From: Vibrio sp. HDW18
Lineage (GTDB): Bacteria > Pseudomonadota > Gammaproteobacteria > Enterobacterales > Vibrionaceae
Length of the DNA stretch: 64,000 nt
Assembly (NCBI RefSeq): GCF_011306175.1
Contig: NZ_CP049914.1
Span: 496,001-560,000 of the forward strand
Direction: 5' to 3'
Each line of letters opens with the position of its first letter. Positions within the stretch are counted from its first letter, which is position 1. The notes beneath the pieces are model-generated. The model was given only the letters and a program-made list of their open reading frames with translations. It ran no database searches and was not told the DNA's origin. Made by a program: the position numbers and the translations under genes. Shown piece by piece: positions 56,754 through 63,550 of this stretch.

Positions 56754-57085
56754 TCTCGTTCTCCATTCCCATCTCAGTCCAAGATGTGTTGTTTATCTAT
56801 CTGATGCAATATTAACGTTACGATTTTCATTTACCAATGCGATTGTTTGGTTACGTGATAATCATCACCAACAGAATTCAGATCCTTGGCAAGGAAACAG
56901 ATTAAATTAATTAATAACAATCGTTTACAAACAAATGAAGGCTAAGAAATAGGAATAGAACAAGCTCACAATTTCTGGATTAAATTGAGCCACAACACAA
57001 AATCGAAACGTTACCATTAATATCTTGGACTGTTTTAGCGACAATGGCGACAGCATTAATGATTGTGCATTTTTAAGGACGAGAG
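56754..57085. promoter_or_regulatory. Divergent promoter region with two AACGTTAC motifs
   Basis: AACGTTAC occurs at 56814-56821 and 57007-57014, each in an AT-rich setting (TTAACGTTACG, AAACGTTACC). The repeated half-palindrome suggests a LacI-type operator serving both genes. No regulator gene is adjacent. Confidence 0.45.
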
Positions 57086-59092
57086 ATGAAAAACATCCAC
57101 TATTCACTACCCTTACTCACATTACTCACTGCTTGTAATGGGGTCAGCCATACCGCGGATACCACAATCCCGCTGGATAACATGCAACATTTTGTGGTGC
57201 AACAGGGTAATGCTTTGTTACTCGATGGCCAGCCATTTCGCTTCGCCGGAACCAATAACTACTATATGCATTATCGCTCCCACGACATGATTGATGCGGT
57301 TTTAGACGATGCCAAAGCCATGGGCCTAAACTCGATTCGGGTGTGGGGCTTTATGGAAGGAATTAGCCATGAGCACACCATGCAGGCTGAACCTGGCGTA
57401 TTTACCCCTCCAGCAGGAGTGCACAGTGCGTTAGAAAAATTAGATTATACCGTGGCTCAGGCCAAAGCTCGTGGCATCCGAGTAGTGATTGCTCTCACCA
57501 ATAACTGGGGCGACTTTGGTGGTATGCAACAGTATGTGGATTGGTTTAATGGTATCCATCATGATGATTTTTATACACAACCTTCGATTAAACAGGCTTA
57601 TAAAGAGTATGTAAAACATCTGCTTGAACATAAAAACCGCTACACTGGCGTGATTAACAAAGATGAACCAGCGATCATGACTTGGGAACTGGCTAATGAA
57701 CCGCGCGCACAATCCGATCCCAGTGGTGAACTCCTCTATAACTGGACAAAGGAGATGAGCGATTATGTTAGAGATCTTGCCCCTCATCAGTTAATTGCGT
57801 TAGGCTCTGAAGGTTTCTTCAACCATAAAGGTGCTGATGATTGGACCTACAATGGCAATGAAGGTGTCGATTGGGATCGGATTATCACCTTACCCAATAT
57901 CAACTATGGAACCTTCCACCTCTACCCCGAACATTGGGGAAAACACAATTCTGAACAATGGGGCACACAGTGGATTATTGACCATGCCAACGCCGCAAAA
58001 AAAGCCAACAAACCGGCCGTACTGGAGGAATATGGCATTGGGCGCAATGAACCACAAAACCGAGACTTCATCTATCATAAATGGACCCAAACCGCTTATG
58101 AACAAGGTCTCGCTGGCAGTATGTTTTGGATCCTAACCAGCCTTGATTCTGATCAGCCTGACCGACTCTATCCCGATTATGATGGTTTCCGGATCCTCAA
58201 TGACGGTGGCAGCACCGCAACGTTACTGACCAACCATTCAAAGCAGATGCGTGGCCTGCCCTACGAGCAAAAAAATAATGTATACCTTACCTATCCAGTA
58301 GAGGGGATGAAAGTATCTGAAACCACATTTACGGTTCGCAGTTACCCAATGCCAATCACTGGTAATAAAGTAGAACAAGTTCAATTGCGACTACCTGAGA
58401 GCGATCAGTTGCTTGAAATGACCGATAATGATGGCGATGGATATTACGAAGTCGAACTCAAGGCAGGCGAGATTGGTTATGGCGATAAGACATTGATCAC
58501 CATTGCTAGTTTCACTCAAGGAGAGCGACAAACTGATCGTGCCAAAATCGAAGTTGATCGCCCAATCATCGGTTACGAAGTTGGTACCCGCTATGATTTT
58601 AACGACGGCACACTGCAAGGTTGGCAAAAAGAAGGAACTTGGCAAGCCAATTGGAAAAATCCCGCCCTACAGATCGCGACCGATTTGGGCAGCCCAATGT
58701 TACAGCTAAATCTCGAATGGTCCGGGAAGCATGACTGGGAAGAGCTAAAACTACGCAATTATGGCGTGGAAAGCTTCGGGCAGCATACGAAGATGCGTTA
58801 CACCTTGTATGTTCCTGTCGCCGCAGGAGATCAGGGTGGTGTTCGTCCTTACGCTGCACTCGGTGACGGTTGGGTAAAATTGGATGCGGATAAACATCGC
58901 TCTCCAATTAACCAATTAGAGAAAGTACAGCTTAACGGCAAAACATTTTATAAACAGATAGTTGAAATTAATCTTGGCGATGTTTCAATGAAACTCCCTG
59001 ATATCTTTTTATGTATTGTCGGTGACAAACTTGCACTCGATGGTTCTGTATTTATTGATGATATTGAGTTTTTAAAACCTATCTACAATTAG
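57086..59092 (+). CDS. Secreted GH5-type beta-mannanase lipoprotein
   Basis: 668 residues with lipobox LLTAC (Cys about 17). A GH5_7-like TIM barrel spans about residues 30-390: FRFAGTNNYYMHYR, GLNSIRVWGFM, the acid/base Glu in WELANEPRAQ and the nucleophile Glu in AVLEEYGIG. The rest (about 400-668) is beta-rich and includes a jelly-roll CBM-like part (YDFNDGTLQGWQKEGTWQ). It should hydrolyse beta-1,4-mannan at the cell surface, feeding the sugar-binding protein opposite. Next gene downstream is an IS3 element. Confidence 0.82.
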   Translation: MKNIHYSLPLLTLLTACNGVSHTADTTIPLDNMQHFVVQQGNALLLDGQPFRFAGTNNYYMHYRSHDMIDAVLDDAKAMGLNSIRVWGFMEGISHEHTMQAEPGVFTPPAGVHSALEKLDYTVAQAKARGIRVVIALTNNWGDFGGMQQYVDWFNGIHHDDFYTQPSIKQAYKEYVKHLLEHKNRYTGVINKDEPAIMTWELANEPRAQSDPSGELLYNWTKEMSDYVRDLAPHQLIALGSEGFFNHKGADDWTYNGNEGVDWDRIITLPNINYGTFHLYPEHWGKHNSEQWGTQWIIDHANAAKKANKPAVLEEYGIGRNEPQNRDFIYHKWTQTAYEQGLAGSMFWILTSLDSDQPDRLYPDYDGFRILNDGGSTATLLTNHSKQMRGLPYEQKNNVYLTYPVEGMKVSETTFTVRSYPMPITGNKVEQVQLRLPESDQLLEMTDNDGDGYYEVELKAGEIGYGDKTLITIASFTQGERQTDRAKIEVDRPIIGYEVGTRYDFNDGTLQGWQKEGTWQANWKNPALQIATDLGSPMLQLNLEWSGKHDWEELKLRNYGVESFGQHTKMRYTLYVPVAAGDQGGVRPYAALGDGWVKLDADKHRSPINQLEKVQLNGKTFYKQIVEINLGDVSMKLPDIFLCIVGDKLALDGSVFIDDIEFLKPIYN

Positions 59093-59110
59093 TCAATGTA
59101 ACTCAGAGGA

Positions 59111-59146
59111 TGAGCTGTAGTGGTCAAGTAAAATTGGCCACTACAA
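59111..59146. repeat. Inverted repeat, possible end of a second insertion sequence
   Basis: TGTAGTGGTCA-AGTAAAAT-TGGCCACTACA is a near-perfect 11-bp inverted repeat. It resembles an IS3-type terminal sequence (TGGTC...TGGCCACT) as well as a hairpin; without a T-tract a terminator is less likely. Confidence 0.4.
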
Positions 59147-59214
59147 ACCGCGTCATAAACCAACGCTGGCACATCTCTTTTCGCAAGCTGCTTCGCCAAA
59201 GGTATATTTGGCTT
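59146..59214 (-). pseudogene. Short fragment of a Fic-family gene, trapped beside the IS3 element
   Basis: On the minus strand, directly at the IS3 left end, a continuous frame reads AKQLAKRDVPALVYDAV, which I recognise as an N-terminal segment of Fic-domain proteins. It ends at the inverted repeat near 59146. Only about 23 codons remain, with neither start nor Fic motif. Identification is by memory and tentative. Confidence 0.35.
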
Positions 59215-59276
59215 TGATCTGATCCAATACTTTTGGACACCACGCTAAGTGAGTAAAATGACTTAACGAGGTGAAT

Positions 59277-59561
59277 ATGACAACCAAAAATACCCGCAAG
59301 ACCCACACTGCTGAATTCAAAGCAGAAGCCCTGAAACTCGCTGAGCGTGTTGGCGTTTCTGAAGCTGCAAAGCAGCTCAAAATCTACGAATCACAGCTTT
59401 ATAACTGGCGCTCTGCCAGTGAAAAGAAATCGACAACCAGCCAACGTGAAGCTGAACTTGCTGCTGAAGTTGCCAAGTTAAAACGCCAGTTAGCCGACCA
59501 AACCGAGGATCTTGCCATCCTAAAAAAGGCGGCCACCTACTTCGCGAAGAATCAAAAATAG
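59277..59561 (+). CDS. IS3-family transposase OrfA
   Basis: 94 residues. The helix-turn-helix of the HTH_Tnp_1 family is at about 5-50 (AEFKAEALKLAERVGVSEAAKQL) followed by a leucine-zipper-like coil (AELAAEVAKLKRQLADQTEDLAILKKA). ATG 59277 has GAGGTG upstream. A slippery A6G at 59522-59528 near its end and the relative frames (orfB is -1) support programmed frameshifting to OrfAB. Confidence 0.9.
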   Translation: MTTKNTRKTHTAEFKAEALKLAERVGVSEAAKQLKIYESQLYNWRSASEKKSTTSQREAELAAEVAKLKRQLADQTEDLAILKKAATYFAKNQK

Positions 59562-59575
59562 AACGATTCGAATTC

Positions 59576-60427
59576 ATGCTTAAACACCAGCACCAGTTTC
59601 GCCTAAAACCAATGGCGACGGTGCTTGGTGTGACGCGAAGTGGGTATTATGCCTGGCGAAAATCAAGCAAGAAACCAAGTGCTCGCTTACTCAAGCAACA
59701 CTGCCGTGATGAGCAAATCAAAGCAATGTTTGACCAGAGCAAGGAGCGTTCAGGTGCTCGGCGTATTCAAGTCGATCTCGCAGAAGAGGGAGAATGCGCG
59801 GATCTAAAAACCATCATAAACAGCATGACAAGGCAGAATTTAGTGGCTAAAGCCGCACGTAAGTTTAAAACAACCACTGACAGCGGTCACCAGCTTCCAG
59901 TAGCGCCAAACCTACTACAACAGAACTTCGATGCCACCAGTCCGAACCAAAAATGGGTCGGTGATATCACGTACCTGATGACAAGCGAAGGCTGGTTATA
60001 TCTGGCGGTGATTATCGATTTGTATTCACGCGCAGTAATTGGCTGGTCGATGAATAATCGCATGACCGCTAAACTGGCTTGTGATGCGTTGACGATGGCG
60101 TTATTTCGTCGTGGGTCTCCAAAGGGCGTGATCGTTCATAGCGACCGCGGCAGCCAATATTGTTCACATGCATATCGAGATATTATTGAAAAACATGAAC
60201 TTATCCAAAGTATGAGCCGAAAAGCCTGCTGCTGGGACAATGCCTGTGCAGAAAGCTTCTTCCATTCACTGAAGGTCGAAGCCATTCAGTACGAGCCAAT
60301 CATGGACAGGGAAACCATGAAACAAACCGTGTTTGAGTACATAGAAGTTGATTACAACAAAACGAGAAGGCATAGTTCACTTGGCTATTTAAGCCCTGAG
60401 AATTTTGAATTGAAAAACAGTGCTTAG
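59576..60427 (+). CDS. IS3-family transposase OrfB (DDE integrase)
   Basis: 283 residues with the rve integrase core. The DDE triad is visible: WVGDITYL (D), VIVHSDRGSQY (D) and CWDNACAESFFHSLKVE (E, the DNA..ESFF motif). In IS3 elements the functional transposase is the OrfA-OrfB fusion made by -1 frameshifting at 59522. The frame is intact, so the element may be active. Confidence 0.92.
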   Translation: MLKHQHQFRLKPMATVLGVTRSGYYAWRKSSKKPSARLLKQHCRDEQIKAMFDQSKERSGARRIQVDLAEEGECADLKTIINSMTRQNLVAKAARKFKTTTDSGHQLPVAPNLLQQNFDATSPNQKWVGDITYLMTSEGWLYLAVIIDLYSRAVIGWSMNNRMTAKLACDALTMALFRRGSPKGVIVHSDRGSQYCSHAYRDIIEKHELIQSMSRKACCWDNACAESFFHSLKVEAIQYEPIMDRETMKQTVFEYIEVDYNKTRRHSSLGYLSPENFELKNSA

Positions 60428-60441
60428 TTAAGTGTCCTGAG

Positions 60442-60699
60442 TTAACGGATCAGATCATGGTTTGATATTGGGGAAATACTGTTATCGATAATATATTCGA
60501 TAGATATTTCCGGACGGCTAATTACTACTTCTGTTATATGTGCAACCCTTGCAAATTGAGGTCCATCACCATTTGTTTCTGTAACCAACAGTGCAGGATA
60601 CTTTTTGATTTTGGATACATCAATCTGACCGTTAACGAAAAATTCATTCGATACAGGATCGCTTTCACTCACATAAAAACGACCATACCAAATCAGCAT
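60442..60699 (-). pseudogene. Integron cassette gene cut by the IS3 element
   Basis: The minus-strand frame begins MLIWYGRFYVSESDPV and is native until 60458; its last codons DLIR-stop lie inside the IS3 terminal repeat, so the 3' end and the attC of this cassette are lost. The open frame can be traced upstream to 60798 (SAFIVQAAQFGFWFFL), giving one membrane helix followed by a beta-rich domain (PALLVTETNGDGPQFARV). I do not recognise the family; its start codon may lie upstream of 60699. Confidence 0.6.
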
Positions 60700-60797
60700 C
60701 AGGAAAAACCAAAAGCCAAATTGTGCAGCTTGAACGATAAAGGCTGAATTTTCAGAACCTTGTGCGTGAATTTTTGATGATTTTTCCTGAGAGAAAC

Positions 60798-60918
60798 TAA
60801 CGCCCGCTTAAGGGGCAGACAACGCTACTACCAACTTTCCGCATAACACCATAAGCACGAAACCAAACGCATGATAAAAATGCCACGCGTTGGCTGTCCC
60901 TCTTGAAGCGTTTGTTAT
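60798..60918 (-). repeat. Integron attC site 1
   Basis: 121 bases bounded by TAACGCCCGC and GCGTTTGTTA, the core-site hallmarks, with the inner arms GGGGCAGACAACGC and GCGTTGGCTGTCCC. It follows the doc gene (minus strand) by two bases. The middle is more diverged than in the other two sites. Confidence 0.9.
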
Positions 60919-60920
60919 GT

Positions 60921-61322
60921 TTAGAGAGCTGAATTTTGTTCTTTTGCGTATTGTGCGTAGAGAATGTCGGCAAAATCTGTTTCGTTGATAATGCCGATAA
61001 CAAGATCTCGAACTGCATCCGCAAGTAAATCATTTTCCTGCGTAAGCTCAAAATCGTTAAGTGATAAATATTCAAGTGCCACAGCCAAACCTGTCCGTTT
61101 GTTCGCATCAGGTAGCGCATGTGAAACCGCTATACAAGCAGTGTATTTAGCAGCGATTTCAAAAACATCATCCAGTCCTTCATAAACGATGGCATTATCG
61201 ATTCGACCTAATGCCCCCTGAAGCTTGGGAATATCAACTGCTCCTTTCATTCCTGGTTCTGTTTTTAGGATGAAAGCATTAATTTCGATCACTCGCTCAA
61301 AAGGAAAACAGATGATATCCAT
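60921..61322 (-). CDS. doc: Doc-type toxin (Fic fold) of a cassette toxin-antitoxin pair
   Basis: 133 residues. The Fic/Doc active site reads HALPDANKRTG (H-x4-DANKR), as in phage P1 Doc, which phosphorylates EF-Tu and stalls translation. Length fits Doc (about 126). Its ATG overlaps the antitoxin stop by one base (TAATG), so the two are translationally coupled. Carried as an integron cassette with attC 1 downstream. Confidence 0.88.
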   Translation of the reverse strand: MDIICFPFERVIEINAFILKTEPGMKGAVDIPKLQGALGRIDNAIVYEGLDDVFEIAAKYTACIAVSHALPDANKRTGLAVALEYLSLNDFELTQENDLLADAVRDLVIGIINETDFADILYAQYAKEQNSAL

Positions 61323-61492
61323 TACATATCAGCCAATTTAGTGAATGTCTTCTGATGAGTACGCAAAGCAAGTTTAGTTTCAGACTTCACAATTTGACGA
61401 CCAGCATCACCAGTCAAATCAAGTTTTTTACTAGCCTTAATTTTCGGTCTTTCAACAGCATAAACGCCGTAAGCTTCAACTTTTCGATTCAT
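61322..61492 (-). CDS. Antitoxin of the doc toxin (Phd-like position, divergent sequence)
   Basis: 56 residues, MNRKVEAYGVYAVERPKIKA and a basic tail (SETKLALRTHQKTFTKLADM). Upstream of doc and ending in the TAATG overlap, as in phd-doc. It does not show the canonical Phd/YefM fold; it looks shorter and more basic, so the antitoxin identity is by gene position. Start ATG 61492 is a natural start; the frame open further upstream lies in the next attC. Confidence 0.65.
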   Translation of the reverse strand: MNRKVEAYGVYAVERPKIKASKKLDLTGDAGRQIVKSETKLALRTHQKTFTKLADM

Positions 61493-61552
61493 ATCACACC
61501 AACTATCAATAAAGGTTAGGCCGATTATAGCCCCAAAACGTGATAAAAAATA

Positions 61553-61674
61553 TAACGCCCGCCTAAGGGGCTGGCAACGCATACCACTAAACTCAATCAC
61601 AACAACCGAAACCACCGCGGCTCAATGGGACTGGAAACGCCACGCGTTGATAGTCCCTCTTGAGGCGTTTGTTA
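61553..61674 (-). repeat. Integron attC site 2
   Basis: 122 bases with TAACGCCCGCCTAAGGGGCT at one end and CTTGAGGCGTTTGTTA at the other. The middle ACAACAACCGAAACCACCGC and GCTCAATGGGACTGGAAACG match the known Vibrio attC (VCR) arms. Bounds the VOC cassette (downstream of its gene). Confidence 0.95.
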
Positions 61675-61682
61675 TGTGCGTG

Positions 61683-62096
61683 CTATTGGTGAGCCCTGTT
61701 CAGTTGCAATAAATCCCATTTGTTTCCATAAAGATCTTGGAACACAACCACTGTCCCATACTCTTCTACTCGTGGTTCTTCGTTGAAAACAACACCCTTG
61801 GCCTTCATCAACTCATAATCTCGCCAGAAGTCATTCGGTTGTAGAAACAGAAAAACACGACCTCCAGTCTGATTACCTACAAATTGAGCTTGCTCTTCGG
61901 TACTTGCTTGAGCAAGAAGTAGGTTCGTTCCATTCGAGTTTGGCGGCGAAACTTGAACCCAACGTTTACCACCACCCAAATCGGTATCTTCAACCAAACT
62001 AAACTGAAGCTTTTTTGTATAGAACTCAATGGCATCATCGTAGTTTTCTACGACAAGTGCGATATTGCCGATTTGCTGTTGAACGACTTTAGACAT
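61683..62096 (-). CDS. VOC/glyoxalase-family protein in an integron cassette
   Basis: 137 residues with a two-module vicinal-oxygen-chelate pattern: GNIALVVENYDDAIEFYTKKL at the start and VVVFQDLYGNKWDLLQL at the end. Metal-ligand positions are only partly conserved, as usual in this diverse family. Known relatives include glyoxalase I, bleomycin-binding and fosfomycin-resistance proteins; none is implied here. Lies nine bases before attC 2. Confidence 0.85.
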   Translation of the reverse strand: MSKVVQQQIGNIALVVENYDDAIEFYTKKLQFSLVEDTDLGGGKRWVQVSPPNSNGTNLLLAQASTEEQAQFVGNQTGGRVFLFLQPNDFWRDYELMKAKGVVFNEEPRVEEYGTVVVFQDLYGNKWDLLQLNRAHQ

Positions 62097-62160
62097 GCTG
62101 CCTTCTCAATATTTCAAAAGTCGGATTCTACACTACTTCGAAATTTTTCGAGAAAACACA

Positions 62161-62283
62161 TAACGCCCGCCTAAGGGGCTGGCAACGCATTACCACTAAA
62201 CTCAAACACAACAACCGAAACCACCGCGGCTCAATGGGACTGGAAACGCTACGCGTTGACAGTCCCTCTTGAGGCGTTTGTTA
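62161..62283 (-). repeat. Integron attC site 3
   Basis: 123 bases, almost identical to attC 2 (same TAACGCCCGCCTAAGGGGCT and GGCGTTTGTTA ends; only a few differences in the middle). It overlaps the higA stop codon: the last three bases TTA of the site are the reverse complement of the TAA stop. Confidence 0.95.
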
Positions 62284-62598
62284 TGTACGTGCGCTTTGTT
62301 CCAGCGAAACAAACAACGGCTTTACAAACTTTGCTTCTTCTTGATAACGATTTCTCGTATCCCAAAGATCAACTGCATGTTGAATGTTAAGCCAAAATTC
62401 TGGTGTATTACCTAATGCCGCGGCTAACTTGATTGCTACCGGAGCTGTTAACACTCCGCCATTAATCAAATTACTCACCGTATTTCTGTGTACACCCATA
62501 GCTTCAGCGAGCGCTTTTGATGTGATGCCCATTGGTTCAAGAAATTCAACTTTTAACATTTCCCCAACGCTAACTGGACGACGTTTTGTCTTACGCAT
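62281..62598 (-). CDS. higA: HigA-family antitoxin
   Basis: 105 residues, HTH_3 domain (about 20-75; ITSKALAEAMGVHRNTVSNLINGG-like, piece SKALAEAMGVHRNTVSNLI) and a C-terminal tail. It should neutralise HigB and repress the operon. Its stop codon is the terminal triplet of attC 3. GAGGT precedes the ATG, 10 bases after the higB stop. The toxin gene is broken by IS66, so this is an orphan antitoxin. Confidence 0.88.
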   Translation of the reverse strand: MRKTKRRPVSVGEMLKVEFLEPMGITSKALAEAMGVHRNTVSNLINGGVLTAPVAIKLAAALGNTPEFWLNIQHAVDLWDTRNRYQEEAKFVKPLFVSLEQSART

Positions 62599-62608
62599 AG
62601 TCGTTACC

Positions 62609-62736
62609 TCAATACTTATGTGGGTCTAAGTAAGTATTTAGTGCAACACCATCAACCCACTGAAAAATCAAACGATACTGTTTGTTCACTCGAATTGAAC
62701 ACCAACCTTTAAGATTTCCTTCAAGATGTTCAAAAC
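62609..62736 (-). pseudogene. higB: HigB toxin gene, 5' part removed by IS66
   Basis: The C-terminal 40-odd residues remain (FEHLEGNLKGWCSIRVNKQY, then RLIFQWVDGVALNTYLDPHKY), the RelE/HigB ending with the conserved QYRLIF core. The 5' half should lie on the other side of the IS66 element, outside the window. The junction is at 62737. Confidence 0.82.
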
Positions 62737-62811
62737 GTAAGCGCCTATTTAAACCCACCTACCAATAACTCAGCATTCTAGGCATAGTGATTTCGCAACC
62801 AAGGAGTCACT

Positions 62812-63120
62812 ATGAACCAATCGAACAAAACTCAGTTTTGGGCAGAAATCATTGAGCAACAGAGCCAAACTGAGTTATCCATTGTCGCGTTTTGCAAGGC
62901 AAACCAACTGACGGTAAATACCTTTTACTACTGGCGCAAAAAGCTTTACGGGGGCGAACAGCAACAAGTGGTGCATCCTGTCCTGATAGAAGATAGCCCG
63001 AAAAGCATAGGGGAACGCCAGTCGGTTATGCTTTCACTACCAACAGGAATGACCGTTGAATTTCCCGCTAACATGCCAGCACACCAAATCCAAAACTGGT
63101 TACAGGCTCTGACGTGTTAA
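62812..63120 (+). CDS. tnpA: IS66 TnpA accessory protein
   Basis: 102 residues with the IS66 TnpA helix-turn-helix (TELSIVAFCKANQLTVNTFYYWRK; piece VAFCKANQLTVNTFYYWRK). Needed for transposition but not the DDE enzyme. Start ATG 62812 has AAGGAG upstream. Stop overlaps tnpB by 7 bases. Confidence 0.9.
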   Translation: MNQSNKTQFWAEIIEQQSQTELSIVAFCKANQLTVNTFYYWRKKLYGGEQQQVVHPVLIEDSPKSIGERQSVMLSLPTGMTVEFPANMPAHQIQNWLQALTC

Positions 63121-63461
63121 CACCGAACTTGGGTATTTACCTGGTCTCGGGCATAACTGACATGCGCAAGTCTATTGATGGCTTGTCATTGATTGTGGCT
63201 GATGTGTTGGAAATGGATCCGTTCAGTGAAGCCTGGTTTATCTTCTGCAACCGCGGCCGAGACAAAATTAAGATCTTGTTCTGGGATACTAATGGTTTTT
63301 GGCTTTATTACCGCCGACTGGAGAAAGGTCGTTTTAAATGGCCTAAACCCAATGCATCTGGTCATATCGCTATCTCCAGACAGCAACTTCAATGGTTACT
63401 CTCTGGGCTTAATCTGGAACACCCAAAAGCTCACCAGCCCTTATATGGCATTGAAGTGTGA
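63114..63461 (+). CDS. tnpB: IS66 TnpB accessory protein (Orf2)
   Basis: 115 residues, GTG start at 63114 overlapping tnpA. The IS66 Orf2 signature GITDMRKSIDGLSLIV and KILFWDTNGFWLYYRRLEKG is intact. Not related to the RNA-guided TnpB nucleases of IS200/IS605, despite the name. Confidence 0.92.
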   Translation: MLTPNLGIYLVSGITDMRKSIDGLSLIVADVLEMDPFSEAWFIFCNRGRDKIKILFWDTNGFWLYYRRLEKGRFKWPKPNASGHIAISRQQLQWLLSGLNLEHPKAHQPLYGIEV

Positions 63462-63550
63462 GCCAATACCATGATCGTGATAAAGGGCTTGAACGATCCT
63501 TTTACCCTGTCAGACTAACGGCATAATCCTGACCAAGAGCAGCCTGACTG

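Larger units (their letters stand above)
59215..60457 (+). mobile_element. IS3-family insertion sequence, about 1243 bp
   Basis: Ends TGATCTGATCC (59215) and GGATCAGATCA (60457) are inverted copies, extended by the GGACAC/GTGTCC segment 16 bases inward. The element has two overlapping-frame genes orfA and orfB with a DDE integrase core. No target-site duplication is apparent (CTT left, TGG right), consistent with a rearranged junction. It separates chromosomal genes from the cassette array. Confidence 0.8.

Noticed and set aside
59111..59146. Terminator of the mannanase gene
   Set aside because: The inverted repeat has no T-tract on the plus strand and resembles an IS end.
63114..63461. RNA-guided TnpB nuclease
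   Set aside because: This is the IS66 Orf2/TnpB accessory protein of about 115 residues, without RuvC or zinc-finger motifs.
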